Shown: positions 16,936 through 25,770, counted from the stretch's first letter. The stretch: 64,000 nt of DNA from Saccharothrix saharensis (GCF_006716745.1 NZ_VFPP01000001.1:5591386-5655385), one strand, 5' to 3'. Notes: a model not told the origin generated them from the letters alone. Made by a program: numbers and translations.

Positions 16936-18003
16936 ATGTCGACCCCGCTTACCCCGGAGAACCTTCGCCGCGCGCCGAAGGTCCTCCTGCACGACCACCT
17001 CGACGGTGGCCTCCGGCCGCAGACCGTGATCGAACTCGCCGACGCCTGCGGCCACCAGGGGCTGCCCACCACCGACCCGGTCGCGCTGGGCGAGTGGTTC
17101 CGCGACAACGCCAACTCCGGCTCGCTGGTCCGCTACCTGGAGGGCTTCGCGCACACGTGCGGCGTCATGCAGGACGAGGCGGCGCTGGTGCGCGTCGCGT
17201 CGGAAGCCGTGCAGGACCTCGCCGCGGACGGCGTCGTGTACGCCGAGATCCGCTACGCCCCCGAGCTGTTCACCGACAAGGGCCTGAGCATGGAGCAGGC
17301 GGTCGAGGCGGTGCAGGAGGGCTTCCGCCAGGGCGAGGCCGCGTCCGGCGGCCGCATCAAGGTCGGCACGCTGCTGTGCGCGATGCGCCAGAACGACGGC
17401 TGGCAGCGCATCGCCGACCTGGTGGTCCGCTACCGCGACGCGGGCGTGGTCGGCTTCGACATCGCGGGCCCCGAGGCCGGGTTCCCGCCGAGCAAGGAGC
17501 TGTCCGCGTTCGAGTACCTGCGGCAGCAGAACGCGCACTTCACCATCCACGCCGCCGAGGCGGCGGGCCCGGAGTCGGCCTGGGAGGCCGTGCAGCTCGC
17601 GGGCGCCGAGCGGCTGGGCCACGGCGTGCGGCTGGCCGAGGACATCAAGGGCGACGAGGTCGGCCACCTGGCCGCGTACGTGCGCGACCGGCGGATCGCG
17701 CTGGAGATGTGCCCGACGTCGAACGTGCACACCGGCGCGGTGGCGTCGCTGGCCGAGCACCCGATCAAGCGGCTGGCCGACCTGGGCTTCCGGGTCACCG
17801 TGAACACCGACAACCGGCTGATGAGCATGGTGTCGATGACCGGCGAGTTCGCCACCGTGGTGGAGAACTTCGGCTTCGGCTGGGACGACCTGCGCAAGTT
17901 CACCGTCAACGCCGCGAAGGCCGCCTTCATCACCCACGACGAGCGCCGCGCGCTCATCCAGGACGTCATCGAGCCGGCCTACGCCGCTCTCGACCAGGAG
18001 TAG
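16936..18003 (+). CDS. add: Adenosine deaminase
   Basis: 355 residues from the ATG at 16936; an in-frame ATG at 16882 would only add a tail with no family similarity. Metal-binding HDHLDG (H19, H21) is near the start. The catalytic HAAE motif follows at mid-protein, and NTDNRLMS carries the metal-binding aspartate. It converts adenosine and deoxyadenosine to inosine and deoxyinosine, the substrates of the purine nucleoside phosphorylase at 45452-46282. It is monocistronic, with its own regulatory region. Confidence 0.96.
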   Translation: MSTPLTPENLRRAPKVLLHDHLDGGLRPQTVIELADACGHQGLPTTDPVALGEWFRDNANSGSLVRYLEGFAHTCGVMQDEAALVRVASEAVQDLAADGVVYAEIRYAPELFTDKGLSMEQAVEAVQEGFRQGEAASGGRIKVGTLLCAMRQNDGWQRIADLVVRYRDAGVVGFDIAGPEAGFPPSKELSAFEYLRQQNAHFTIHAAEAAGPESAWEAVQLAGAERLGHGVRLAEDIKGDEVGHLAAYVRDRRIALEMCPTSNVHTGAVASLAEHPIKRLADLGFRVTVNTDNRLMSMVSMTGEFATVVENFGFGWDDLRKFTVNAAKAAFITHDERRALIQDVIEPAYAALDQE

Positions 18004-18005
18004 CC

Positions 18006-18067
18006 GCACCAAGAGCGGAGGCCGCGGGCTCCGATGGTTGCCCGCGGCCTCCGCCGCTGCTTGGTGC
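18006..18067. terminator. Extended hairpin between convergent add and the conserved hypothetical gene
   Basis: GCGGAGGCCGCGGG (18015-18028) pairs with CCCGCGGCCTCCGC (18041-18054) over 14 bp around a 12-nt loop. A second outer pairing joins GCACCAAG (18006-18013) and CTTGGTGC (18060-18067). It starts 3 nt after the add stop and sits between convergent genes, so it is probably a bidirectional terminator. Confidence 0.85.
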
Positions 18068-18077
18068 GCCTGACGCC

Positions 18078-19289
18078 CTAGTGCACCTTGAGCCGGTCCT
18101 CGAACGCCGCCACCAGCGTCCGCCACGCCACCTGCTCGTCGTCGAACGGCGCGCTGGGCGCCAACCGCGTCGGGTCCGGCTTGAGCACGTACGACACCAG
18201 CCACCCCAGCCGCTCGGACTGGTTCAGCGCCACCTTCACGGTGTCGTCGCCCGCCCACTCGCCCGCGTCCTCCAGCAGTTCGACCACCAGGTCGAGCTGC
18301 GTGGGGTCGATCGCGTCCGGGCCGTCGAGGATGTCCTCGTCCAGGCCGGTGAGCACGTAGACGTTGTCCGGGTCGACCTCGACCTCGAGGTCGCCGCCGG
18401 TCGCCTTGGTGACGAGCTCGCCCCAGGTCGAGACCTCGGCCAGGTCGTTGTCGTCGGCCTCCACGATGAAGCGGGCCAGCGCGCGCGGCGACGTGAACAC
18501 GTCGATCTTGCCCTTGCGGCCGAGGAACACCGGCTGGTCGTCCAGGTAGCAGCGCAGCGTGTAGTACTCGCCCGCGCCGCTGATGATCTTGATCGGGTCG
18601 ATCCCGACCTCGCCCCAGAAGCCGACCGGCTCGTCGCCGTCCTCTTCCTCCTCGTCCGCCGAGGCCGCCGCCGCGGCGGCGTTGGCCTCCTCGAACTCGG
18701 CCAGCTCGTCCTGCGCGGCCTTGAGCGCGGTCTCGTCGACCTCCGGCGTGGTCACGACCTCGTCGATCGCGTCCAGCACCTCGTCCCACTTCTCCGCGAC
18801 GACCTCGGAGATCTCGGTCCACAGCGCCTGGCCCTCGCGGCCGGTGAACGGCAGCGTGCCCTGCGGCAGCAGCGCGAAGCCCTCCGCCGAGTCCAGGATC
18901 TCGTGCACCTTCTCCAGGTCGCACACGTCCGCCAGCGACCGCACGATCGAGATCACGTCGGCCAGCTCGCCGATGACCCACGTGTCGGGCTCCTCGGCGA
19001 CCAGCTCGGGCACGCCGACCAGGTCGAACTGGTGGTTGTCGTCGGGCGACAGCTCACCGACCGACAGCGCGGGCACCACGTGCCACGCCGGGTGGTCGGT
19101 CAGGTCGTGCTCTTCGGCCTTGCGCACGAACGCCGCCAAGTGCGCGGCATCGGGGAACGCGTACAGGTCCTCCTCGTGGCCGAGGAAGGCTTCCCACTCC
19201 TCGCCCTCTTCCCGCCAGCGCGGGGCCCACAGGGTGACCACATCACCCTGGGTGAGCCCCAGCTCGATCGGGACGATGTCCTGTGCCAT
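18078..19289 (-). CDS. Conserved actinobacterial hypothetical protein with two related halves
   Basis: 403 residues, ATG at 19289. The N-terminal ~110 residues (LWAPRWREEGEEWEAFLG, then a FPDAAHLAAFVRKAEEHDL segment) resemble the C-terminal half (RCYLDDQPVFLGRKGKID, then SPRALARFIVEADDNDL), suggesting an ancient duplication. The halves are joined by an acidic Ala/Glu-rich linker (ADEEEEDGDE). A GFWGEVGIDPI segment opens the second half. Orthologues are sometimes annotated as primosomal protein without clear support. From memory the gene corresponds in position to Rv3311 of M. tuberculosis, next to add and deoA. Function unknown. Confidence 0.85.
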   Translation of the reverse strand: MAQDIVPIELGLTQGDVVTLWAPRWREEGEEWEAFLGHEEDLYAFPDAAHLAAFVRKAEEHDLTDHPAWHVVPALSVGELSPDDNHQFDLVGVPELVAEEPDTWVIGELADVISIVRSLADVCDLEKVHEILDSAEGFALLPQGTLPFTGREGQALWTEISEVVAEKWDEVLDAIDEVVTTPEVDETALKAAQDELAEFEEANAAAAAASADEEEEDGDEPVGFWGEVGIDPIKIISGAGEYYTLRCYLDDQPVFLGRKGKIDVFTSPRALARFIVEADDNDLAEVSTWGELVTKATGGDLEVEVDPDNVYVLTGLDEDILDGPDAIDPTQLDLVVELLEDAGEWAGDDTVKVALNQSERLGWLVSYVLKPDPTRLAPSAPFDDEQVAWRTLVAAFEDRLKVH

Positions 19290-19354
19290 CCGACCTCCCG
19301 GTCACGCCATGCCCCTTTGCGATGCGGGGGCAAGAGTACGGGGTCGATCAGGTG

Positions 19355-19843
19355 CTACTGCCGTTGACCACGGAAAGGGTCCGCGAAGTAGTCGTCGTCG
19401 TCCGTTTCCTCCGGCCGGGGCCGGGGCGCGGGCCTGCCCCGCACCTGCCCGGCCCAGGGCGGGCGTGCCGACCCCGACGCCCTCTGCTGCTCCACCGCGG
19501 GGGGTGTGACCAGCGGTTCCGGGGCGACTCTCCGGGGCGGCGGGCCGGCGAACGCCTCCACCGCCATCGCCAGGCCGTCGCCCAACGACTTGGCCAGCTC
19601 GTTGTAGCTGCGCTGCACGGCCGCGTCGGTCGCCAACCGCGCCGTCTCCACCACTAGCCTGCCGACGGCCTCCGGCCCCTGTGCCAGAGCGTTCGGGTGC
19701 AGGTCGAGCGCCTTGAGCTCACCCGTCGCGGTCGCCGTGGCGCGGGCCAGGCGGGTCGGGTGCTCGGCGCTGCCGGTGGTGCGGGCCAGCACTTCGGTCA
19801 GGCCTTCGGCCGCCGCGAGCCGCTGCTCCCGCGCATGTGTCAT
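19355..19843 (-). CDS. YbaB-like protein, second copy in a type VII operon
   Basis: 162 residues, ATG at 19843 overlapping the upstream gene's stop by 4 nt. The helical body (VGRLVVETARLATDAAVQR) resembles the C-terminal helix region of YbaB/EbfC proteins, but the central SSPDGAV strand motif of its neighbours is absent, so it is a divergent member. A Pro/Arg-rich tail ends in DDDDYFADPFRGQRQ. Last gene of the operon starting at 21722. Role unknown; nucleoid or secretion-complex association is only inferred from context. Confidence 0.75.
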   Translation of the reverse strand: MTHAREQRLAAAEGLTEVLARTTGSAEHPTRLARATATATGELKALDLHPNALAQGPEAVGRLVVETARLATDAAVQRSYNELAKSLGDGLAMAVEAFAGPPPRRVAPEPLVTPPAVEQQRASGSARPPWAGQVRGRPAPRPRPEETDDDDYFADPFRGQRQ

Positions 19844-20214
19844 CGCGAACCCCTCAGGTAGGAGCCGTCGACGTCGTCGTCGTCCGGACCGCGTTCGAAC
19901 CCGATCTCGGTCAACGCCCGCAACGTCGCCGGGTCGGCCACCCGTTCCAGGCTCCGGTGCAGGCGCGTGGCCGCGTCCCGGGACGCCCGCGCCGACACGC
20001 GCAGGATCTCGTCCGCCAACGCCCTCGGACCCATGGTCAGCGCCGACGGTGAGACCCGCACGTCCCGCGGCGGTCCGCCGGGCGCCGCCACGACCGTGAC
20101 CGCACCGTCCGGTGACGACGCCCGGCCGAGCACCGGGCCGGTGCGCGCGACGTGCTCGGACACCCGCCGCTCGGTGTCGGCGACCCGCTCGGCCGCCCGT
20201 TGCGTCTCGTCCAC
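19840..20214 (-). CDS. YbaB/EbfC-family protein in a type VII operon
   Basis: 124 residues, GTG at 20214 just after GAGG that overlaps the previous stop region. It shows the family layout: an N-terminal helix, SSPDGAVTVVAAPGGPP as the strand region, then a long helix. The middle is clearly related to the 7435-7962 protein. Placement behind an EspC-like and an NlpC/P60 gene repeats the association of a YbaB-like protein with a W-x-G-type protein seen at the left end of the window. Confidence 0.85.
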   Translation of the reverse strand: MDETQRAAERVADTERRVSEHVARTGPVLGRASSPDGAVTVVAAPGGPPRDVRVSPSALTMGPRALADEILRVSARASRDAATRLHRSLERVADPATLRALTEIGFERGPDDDDVDGSYLRGSR

Positions 20215-20218
20215 GTCC

Positions 20219-21400
20219 TCAGCCCGTCGGTCGGTAGAAGCCCATGAAACCCATGCCGCTGTTGCTCGTGCGGATGGGGTTGACCTGCACCGGGTCGCCC
20301 GCCTCGACCATCTGCCCGTTGCCGATGACCATGGCCACGTGGCCGTCCCAGACGACGAGGTCGCCGGGCAGCAGTTGGTCGGCCGGCACGGACGCGCCCA
20401 TGGCCTGCGACGACGCGGGCCGGGGGATGTCGAAGCCCGCGCCGCCGTACGCCCACTGGGTCAGGCCGCTGCAGTCCGTGCCCTGGGGCGGGTTCGCGCC
20501 GCCCCAGACGTACGGGGTGCCCAGAGCGGACAACGCGTTGCGCACGGCACGCGCGGCGGTCTCGTTGGGTGCTTCGGCGGAGCTGCCGTCGGGCAGGTTC
20601 ACGCCGACACCGGTGCCGGGCTGGGGCGGGATGGCCACCGGCAGCCGCGGCCCGATCGGACCGCCTCCACCGCCGCCACCTCCACCTCCACCTCCACCTC
20701 CACCGCTGCCGCCGCCGCTGCCTCCACCGCTTCCGCCGCCGCCGCTTCCGCCGCTGCCCGAAGAACCCGATGAACCCGACGACCCGCCGCTGTCACCCGC
20801 CGACGACGTGGACGTGGTGCCACCGCTCTCGACGCCCAACGGGTCGCCGATCCCGGTGAAGTCCGGCTTCGTCAACCCCCGCAATTGCGCGACCACGTCG
20901 GTCAGCGCGGTGCGGACCTCCTCCAGCTCCTGCGCCGTCCGGCCCTCGTACTCGCGGGCCTTCGCGGTCACCTCCGCCGCCACCGCGAGCACCGCGCCGA
21001 CGCCGCCGAACAGCCCGGCCGCCACCGCCGCCGCCAACCGGGGCCACGCCCAGCCGGTGAACTCGTCGATCAAGCCCTGGATCGCGGTCTTGCCCGCGTT
21101 CACCGCGTCCACCGCGGTGGTCGTCGCCTGCTGCGCGGTGGTCGCGTTGCGCGCCAACGTGCCCACGCCACCGGAGAACGCCGCGACGCGCGACTGGAAC
21201 GCGTTCGCCTTCTCGCCGTACCAGCCGCTCAACGCCGCGTTCGCCGCGCTCGTGTGCCTGCCGTCCAGCTCGGTCAACGCCGAGGACGCCCGCCCGAACG
21301 AGTCCGCCGCGGCCGTCGCGCCGCTGGTGTCGCCCTCGAGCTTGGCCAGGTGGTCCTTCATCGGCTGGACCAGGGCCGCCAGGAAGCCGCCGACGTCCAC
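20219..21400 (-). CDS. ESX-like helical protein fused to an NlpC/P60 cell-wall hydrolase
   Basis: 393 residues from the GTG at 21400, one base after the upstream stop; an in-frame upstream extension is antisense-like and rejected. Residues 1-130 form a WXG100-type helical pair (LSGWYGEKANAFQSRVAAF). A hydrophobic Ala-rich segment near 135-165, a charged helix and a Gly/Ser-rich linker follow. The last ~110 residues are an NlpC/P60 domain with catalytic Cys in TDCSGLTQW and His in GHVAMVIG. Such enzymes cut peptidoglycan peptide bonds. No classical signal peptide is present, so export by a type VII route is inferred. Confidence 0.9.
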   Translation of the reverse strand: MDVGGFLAALVQPMKDHLAKLEGDTSGATAAADSFGRASSALTELDGRHTSAANAALSGWYGEKANAFQSRVAAFSGGVGTLARNATTAQQATTTAVDAVNAGKTAIQGLIDEFTGWAWPRLAAAVAAGLFGGVGAVLAVAAEVTAKAREYEGRTAQELEEVRTALTDVVAQLRGLTKPDFTGIGDPLGVESGGTTSTSSAGDSGGSSGSSGSSGSGGSGGGGSGGGSGGGSGGGGGGGGGGGGGGGPIGPRLPVAIPPQPGTGVGVNLPDGSSAEAPNETAARAVRNALSALGTPYVWGGANPPQGTDCSGLTQWAYGGAGFDIPRPASSQAMGASVPADQLLPGDLVVWDGHVAMVIGNGQMVEAGDPVQVNPIRTSNSGMGFMGFYRPTG

Positions 21401-21401
21401 G

Positions 21402-21722
21402 TCAGACCTGCGCCGCCCGGTTGAGGTCGGCGCCCGTGCGCGCCTCCTGCTCGGTGTAGGCCTGGCCGGTCTTGGCGACCTCCGCGGCGAACGCCGACAG
21501 CGCCGCCGAGGCCGCGGCCACACCGTCCACTTGGGCCTGTGCCGCGCTCTGGAAGGCCGCGCCGAGGCCGACCTCGTCGCCGATCGCGCCGAAACCGCCC
21601 GCGGCCGACGGGGTGCCCGCCAGCGTGGCCGTGCCGACGTCGCCGACCTCGCTCGCCAGACCCGTCGCGGTGCTGCCGTACGCCGACAGCGCCGCGGTGT
21701 CGACGCCGAAACCCCGTTCCAC
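21402..21722 (-). CDS. EspC-like ESX-secretion-associated small protein
   Basis: 106 residues from a GTG at 21722 with GGGGGA upstream. Small, Ala/Gly-rich, predicted to be two helices, and beginning VDTAALSAYGSTATGLAS as in the EspC/T7SS small-protein family. It lacks a W-x-G but has the length and composition of an ESX heterodimer partner. It is the first gene of a four-gene operon, 1 nt ahead of the NlpC/P60 protein, which could be its secretion partner. Confidence 0.8.
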   Translation of the reverse strand: MERGFGVDTAALSAYGSTATGLASEVGDVGTATLAGTPSAAGGFGAIGDEVGLGAAFQSAAQAQVDGVAAASAALSAFAAEVAKTGQAYTEQEARTGADLNRAAQV

Positions 21723-21850
21723 CCTCGTCCCCCTTTTGGTGCCGTGCGACCGCGATCCTGCCCCATCCGCCGGTGGGGTGCGCGGCGTTCGGCCAGATCC
21801 TGCCCCGATGAGCGGTACCACGGGCGGTTGCGCTACCTGATCATGGGTGT

Positions 21851-22417
21851 GTGGGTGTTTTACGCCATTGGGAACGGATTGTGGCGTGGCTCGAGGACCA
21901 CGCCCCCTCGACCGGATCGGCGTTCGTGCCCCCTGAGGACAGCGCCGCGGTCGAGGCGCTGGCGGTTGCCACCGGACTGGAGCCGCCCGCCGAGCTGCGC
22001 GCGTGGTGGGCCGTGTGCGGCGGGACGGCCGACTTGGCGTTCGCCGAGGTGCTGCCGCCGTTCTACACGCCGCTCGGGCCGTCCAACGCGCTGCGGTCGT
22101 GGCGGCTGAAGGAGCGGTTCTGGCCCGCGGACCTGGGCACGGAGGCGGGCACGCCCACGAAGGGCTTCCACCCGATGTGGCTGCCGATCGCGTTCGACGG
22201 GTGCGGTGACGCGTTGGCGGTCGACCTGCGGCCGGGCGTGCTGTCGGGTTGCGTGGTCGAGTGGGACCGCGAGGCGGGCGAGATGCTCAAGCCGGAGTGG
22301 ACCAGCCTGGACGAGATGCTGGACCAGGTCGCCACGGCCCTGGAGCACCGCAGCCGGCTCGGCCACTGCGAGCCGTTGGTGACGACCGACGGCCGGCTGG
22401 GCTGGTGCACGAACTAG
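21851..22417 (+). CDS. SMI1/KNR4-family protein, possible immunity protein
   Basis: 188 residues from a GTG at 21851; no good Shine-Dalgarno is visible, so the start is tentative. Family features are PPAELRAWWAVCGG near residue 50, WLPIAFDGCGDALAVDLRP near residue 120 and a C-terminal helix. SMI1/KNR4 domains often serve as immunity proteins in bacterial toxin systems. This one is divergent from the EspC/NlpC operon only 128 bp away. No dedicated toxin is obvious next to it, so the immunity role is inference. Confidence 0.8.
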   Translation: MGVLRHWERIVAWLEDHAPSTGSAFVPPEDSAAVEALAVATGLEPPAELRAWWAVCGGTADLAFAEVLPPFYTPLGPSNALRSWRLKERFWPADLGTEAGTPTKGFHPMWLPIAFDGCGDALAVDLRPGVLSGCVVEWDREAGEMLKPEWTSLDEMLDQVATALEHRSRLGHCEPLVTTDGRLGWCTN

Positions 22418-22418
22418 C

Positions 22419-22440
22419 GCCCTGAGCGTTGGACTCGGGT
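22419..22440. repeat. Diverged copy of the gene-end repeat family
   Basis: CCTGAGCGTTGGACTCGGG just after the SMI1 gene stop matches the reverse-oriented members at 36363-36384 and 63467-63510 (CCTGAGCGTT..GACTCGG). It is followed by looser GGACTC-containing echoes up to about 22485. The remaining intergenic sequence to 22585 shows nothing else recognised. Confidence 0.55.
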
Positions 22441-22585
22441 GTGCTGGACGTCGGACTCTCGCGTTCCGGACGCAGGACTCGCGCGGTGATCACTCCCGTG
22501 GGTGAAAAGTGCGGGCGTCGGCGGGCTGAAGTCGGCGAGGTGACGTTGGCTGCGTGGAGGGTGTCGACCTCCACGGGAGCCGGAC

Positions 22586-23965
22586 ATGCAGATCAGCCGC
22601 ATCGGAGCCGCCGGGCTGGCGGTCGTCGTCGCCGTCCTCGCGATCGGGTGGGCGTCCGGTGCCCCGGCGCGGTTGGCGATGTCGGTGAACCCCGTGCGGC
22701 CGGTCGCGCCGGACGACGTGTACCTGGACCCGAGCCACGGGTTCCTCGTGCTGGTCGAAGGCGACGCCGCGCTGTACGAGAACGAGACCGAGGGTCCGGT
22801 CGCGGTCGGCGGCGACGTCCGGTTCCGCCAGTACAACGCGGGGCTGAACCACGCCGGCACCTACGTGCTGCCCGGTGACACGCGGCCGACCAGCTTCGTC
22901 GTCGGTGGCGCGATCGACTTCGCGGGCAGCACGGGCACGCTCAGCGTGCTCAACAACTCCTACGCCAAGATCGGCGACCTCAGCCAGTCCGACGTCCACC
23001 CGTCCGGCGGCGTGACGTGGGTCGAGCCCGACGGCGCGGCGCCGGGCAGCACGCCGGGCGTCTCGATCCAGACCGCGCAGACCGCCGAGTCCGTCGCCGG
23101 CGCGAGCGGCTTCGACTTCGCGTCGTTGTTCACGACGTACCGGTCGCTCAACGCGGAGATGGCCACGTGCCCGTCGACCGTGGCGCTGACCGACCAGAAC
23201 GGGCAGAACCCGTGGAACGGCACCGACCCGAACGCCACCATCGGACTCCAGCCGGGGCAGAACGTGCTGACCCTGACGCCCGCCCAGATGACCGCGCTGG
23301 ACAACATCAACCCGCGCAACGGCTACCTCCAGCCGAGCGACCAGGCGTGGTTGGTCATCAACGTCGACGTGGCAGGCGACTACACCTGGGACGTGCCGAA
23401 CGTGAGCTGGCAGGGCAACGAGCCCTCGCGGCACGTCCTGTGGAACTTCACCACCTCGGGCACGATCACGCTGCCGGAGAACTCGCCCACCGTGTGGGGC
23501 ACGATCTACGCGCCCCACGCGACCCTGGTTGACCTGAGCGCGGCCAACATCGAGGGCGCTGTGGTGGTCAAGTCGCTCGTGCACGGCGGCGAGACCGGCG
23601 GCAGCGGCGGCGAGATCCACTACGCGCCTTTCGACAACGTCGTCACCTGCACCACCACCACAACCACCACCACACCGACGACCACCACCACCACCACGAC
23701 CGGACCGACCACCACAACCGGCAGCCCGACCACGACCCAACCCACCACCACAACCGGCGGCCCGACCACGACCACTGCCGCGCCCACCACCACCGCGAGC
23801 TCGACCGGCGGGACCACGAGCCACCCGGCGGTCGTCCACCCCGGTGACGACGAACTGGCCGCCACCGGTACCCCGATCCGCGGCACTCTGGCCCTGGGCG
23901 GCCTCCTGCTCCTCGCCGGCGCGACCGCCCTGACCCTGTCCCGGCTGCGCGACCGCCGCGGGTGA
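22586..23965 (+). CDS. Choice-of-anchor A surface protein with class E-type sorting signal
   Basis: 459 residues, ATG at 22586 behind GGGAG. A signal peptide (residues 1-~30) is followed by a choice-of-anchor A-type domain of about 320 residues, with the GPVAVGGDVRF, YVLPGDTRPTSFVVGGAI and SPTVWGTIYAPHATLVDL segments typical of that family. A Thr-rich stalk (about 353-415) extends it from the wall. The C-terminus has LAATG, a hydrophobic helix and a basic tail (RLRDRRG). LAxTG is the motif used by class E sortases of high-GC Gram-positives, so covalent wall anchoring is expected. Ligand unknown. Confidence 0.9.
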   Translation: MQISRIGAAGLAVVVAVLAIGWASGAPARLAMSVNPVRPVAPDDVYLDPSHGFLVLVEGDAALYENETEGPVAVGGDVRFRQYNAGLNHAGTYVLPGDTRPTSFVVGGAIDFAGSTGTLSVLNNSYAKIGDLSQSDVHPSGGVTWVEPDGAAPGSTPGVSIQTAQTAESVAGASGFDFASLFTTYRSLNAEMATCPSTVALTDQNGQNPWNGTDPNATIGLQPGQNVLTLTPAQMTALDNINPRNGYLQPSDQAWLVINVDVAGDYTWDVPNVSWQGNEPSRHVLWNFTTSGTITLPENSPTVWGTIYAPHATLVDLSAANIEGAVVVKSLVHGGETGGSGGEIHYAPFDNVVTCTTTTTTTTPTTTTTTTTGPTTTTGSPTTTQPTTTTGGPTTTTAAPTTTASSTGGTTSHPAVVHPGDDELAATGTPIRGTLALGGLLLLAGATALTLSRLRDRRG

Positions 23966-24063
23966 CCCATGGGCGCGCGAGCAGAGCCTCACCCGATCGA
24001 ACGACGCGCCGCGCGACCTGTCCGACGGCGTCTTGAGCCCGCCCCGACCGGGTACCCGTGGCC

Positions 24064-24408
24064 ATGACCAGCTACGAGCACCGGGCGCCGGTCGAGATGG
24101 ACGCACGGGAGCTGTTCGAGTTCCTGGCGCGCCCCGGGAGCCTGCCCCAGCACCTGCCCGGCCTGTCCGGCTCGACCCCGGGCATCGACCACGACCGCCG
24201 GCGCGTGACCTGGGCGGAAGGCCGCTACCGGGGTGAGCTGACGGTCGTCGAGGACGGCGCGGGCCGCAGCCGGGTGACGCTCGCCGTGGAGACCGACGAG
24301 CCCGGCGACGTCCAGCGGGAGCTGGAGGAAGCGCTCGCGGCCGTGGTGCACCGGGCCACCGCCGAAGCCGACGTGGACGCCGCCGCCAAAGACGACACCT
24401 GGTACTGA
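24064..24408 (+). CDS. Small SRPBCC-like (polyketide cyclase-type) protein
   Basis: 114 residues from the ATG at 24064; a GTG two codons earlier is also possible. It begins with an SRPBCC-style segment (APVEMDARELFEFLARPGSLPQHLPGL) followed by alternating strand-like stretches, and ends in an acidic helix. It is shorter than the usual ~145 residues for this fold, so part of the cavity may be missing. It stands alone between the wall protein and the sigma-factor operon; role unknown. Confidence 0.7.
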   Translation: MTSYEHRAPVEMDARELFEFLARPGSLPQHLPGLSGSTPGIDHDRRRVTWAEGRYRGELTVVEDGAGRSRVTLAVETDEPGDVQRELEEALAAVVHRATAEADVDAAAKDDTWY

Positions 24409-24467
24409 TGTGACCCGGATCACTCCCCGGTGAGAACCTTTCCCGGCCCCGCACCGTCTTGCCGGGT

Positions 24468-24989
24468 GTGAACGAGGAGCAGCTGGTCCGCGCGGTGGCC
24501 CGCGGCGACCGCGCGGCCTTCGAGGAGCTCTACCGCCGCACGTCGCCGTGGCTGGCCGTGCGCCTGCGCCGCCGGTGCGCCGACGAGCAGGTCGTCGCCG
24601 AGGTCATGCAGGAGACGTACCTGGCGGTGTGGCGGGCGGCGGGGTCGTTCGCGGGCGCGGCGGTCGACGGCACGGCCGTCGGGTGGCTGTGGACCATCGC
24701 GGCGCGGCGGCTGGTCGACGCGTTCCGCCGGCGCGCGCACGACGCCCGGCCGCTGCCGGCGGTCGAGGCCGCGCCCGCCGCCGAGGACGAGGTGCTGGCG
24801 GGCGCGTTGAGCGACGACGTCGGCGGTGCGCTGCGCGACCTGGCCCCCGAGCTGCGGCAGGTGTTGCAGGCGATGGTGCTCGACGGGTTGACCGTGCGGG
24901 AGACCGCCGTGCTGCTCGGGGTGCCCGAGGGCACCGTCAAGACCCGCGCCCGGCGGGCCCGGATCGCGATGCGGGAGGCACTGTCATGA
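24468..24989 (+). CDS. ECF-family RNA polymerase sigma factor
   Basis: 173 residues from a GTG at 24468 (a TTG at 24459 is an alternative). Region 2 is seen in FEELYRRTSPWLAVRLRR and VMQETYLAVWRAAGSF, and region 4 in LPE-like ELRQVLQAMVLDGLTVRETAVLLGVPEGTVKTR, which holds the helix-turn-helix for the -35 element. It overlaps the next gene as ATGA; that gene encodes a zinc-finger membrane anti-sigma. The operon continues into an ABC transporter, the likely output of the sigma factor (inference). Confidence 0.94.
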   Translation: MNEEQLVRAVARGDRAAFEELYRRTSPWLAVRLRRRCADEQVVAEVMQETYLAVWRAAGSFAGAAVDGTAVGWLWTIAARRLVDAFRRRAHDARPLPAVEAAPAAEDEVLAGALSDDVGGALRDLAPELRQVLQAMVLDGLTVRETAVLLGVPEGTVKTRARRARIAMREALS

Positions 24990-25756
24990 GCGAGCACCCG
25001 ACGGCCGACTCGATCGCCCGGTACGCGTCGGGCGACGACCTGCCCGCCGACGTGCTGTGGGCGGTCGAGGCGCACCTGGAGACGTGCGAGACGTGCCGGT
25101 TGCGGCTGGCCGACGTGGCTCCGCCGCGGGTCACCGCGTTGACGACGGCCGTGTGGGCCGGGTTGGAGCCGACCGGGACGCCCGCTCGCCGACGACGCGC
25201 GTTCGCGCGGTGGGCGACGCCGTCGTTCCTGCCGTGGCTGGCCATGACGGCGTTCGTGGTGCTGCTCGCGCTGTCGGTGGACGGCCTGCTGTCCGACCGC
25301 TCGACGTCGTCCGCCGTGCTGCTGGTCGCGCCGATCGTGCCGGTCCTGGGTGTGGTCGCGGCCTGGTCGCGCGGCATGGACCCGGCTCACGAGCTGGTGG
25401 TGTCCACCGCGCGGGCCGGGCTGCAACTCGTCCTGCGCCGCACGCTCGCGGTGCTGGTGGTGGTGCTGCCGGGGTTGCTGCTCGGCGGTGTGCTGACCGG
25501 CGCTTCGCCCGCGTACTGGCTGCTGCCGTGCCTGGCCGTCACCTCGGTGACGCTGGCGCTGGGCGGCGTGGTCGGGGTGCGCCGGGCCGCCGTCGTCGCC
25601 GTCGCGTGCTGGGCGGTGCTCGTGGTCGGACCGGCGGTGGTCGTCGGCGGTGTGCCCGGTGTGCTCGCGCCGGGCGCGGCGCCGGTCTGGGCGGCGGTGC
25701 TCGTCGGGGGTGCCGCCGCCGTGGTCTTCAGGTCCGCGGCTTACGCGCGCCTGTGA
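24986..25756 (+). CDS. Membrane anti-sigma factor with zinc-finger motif
   Basis: 256 residues, ATG overlapping the sigma gene by 4 nt. The cytoplasmic N-terminus contains HLETCETC, the HxxxCxxC zinc motif of ZAS anti-sigma proteins, near residues 32-39. About six hydrophobic helices then occupy most of the protein from residue 80, more than the single helix of classical anti-sigmas, so the membrane part could act as the sensor. It should hold the upstream sigma factor inactive until an envelope signal appears. Confidence 0.88.
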   Translation: MSEHPTADSIARYASGDDLPADVLWAVEAHLETCETCRLRLADVAPPRVTALTTAVWAGLEPTGTPARRRRAFARWATPSFLPWLAMTAFVVLLALSVDGLLSDRSTSSAVLLVAPIVPVLGVVAAWSRGMDPAHELVVSTARAGLQLVLRRTLAVLVVVLPGLLLGGVLTGASPAYWLLPCLAVTSVTLALGGVVGVRRAAVVAVACWAVLVVGPAVVVGGVPGVLAPGAAPVWAAVLVGGAAAVVFRSAAYARL

Positions 25757-25770
25757 TGGAGGGGAATCCG

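Noticed and set aside
19310..19332. TGCCCC/GGGGCA hairpin as terminator of the second type VII operon
   Set aside because: Only 6 bp of stem with an 11-nt loop; too weak to call without conservation.
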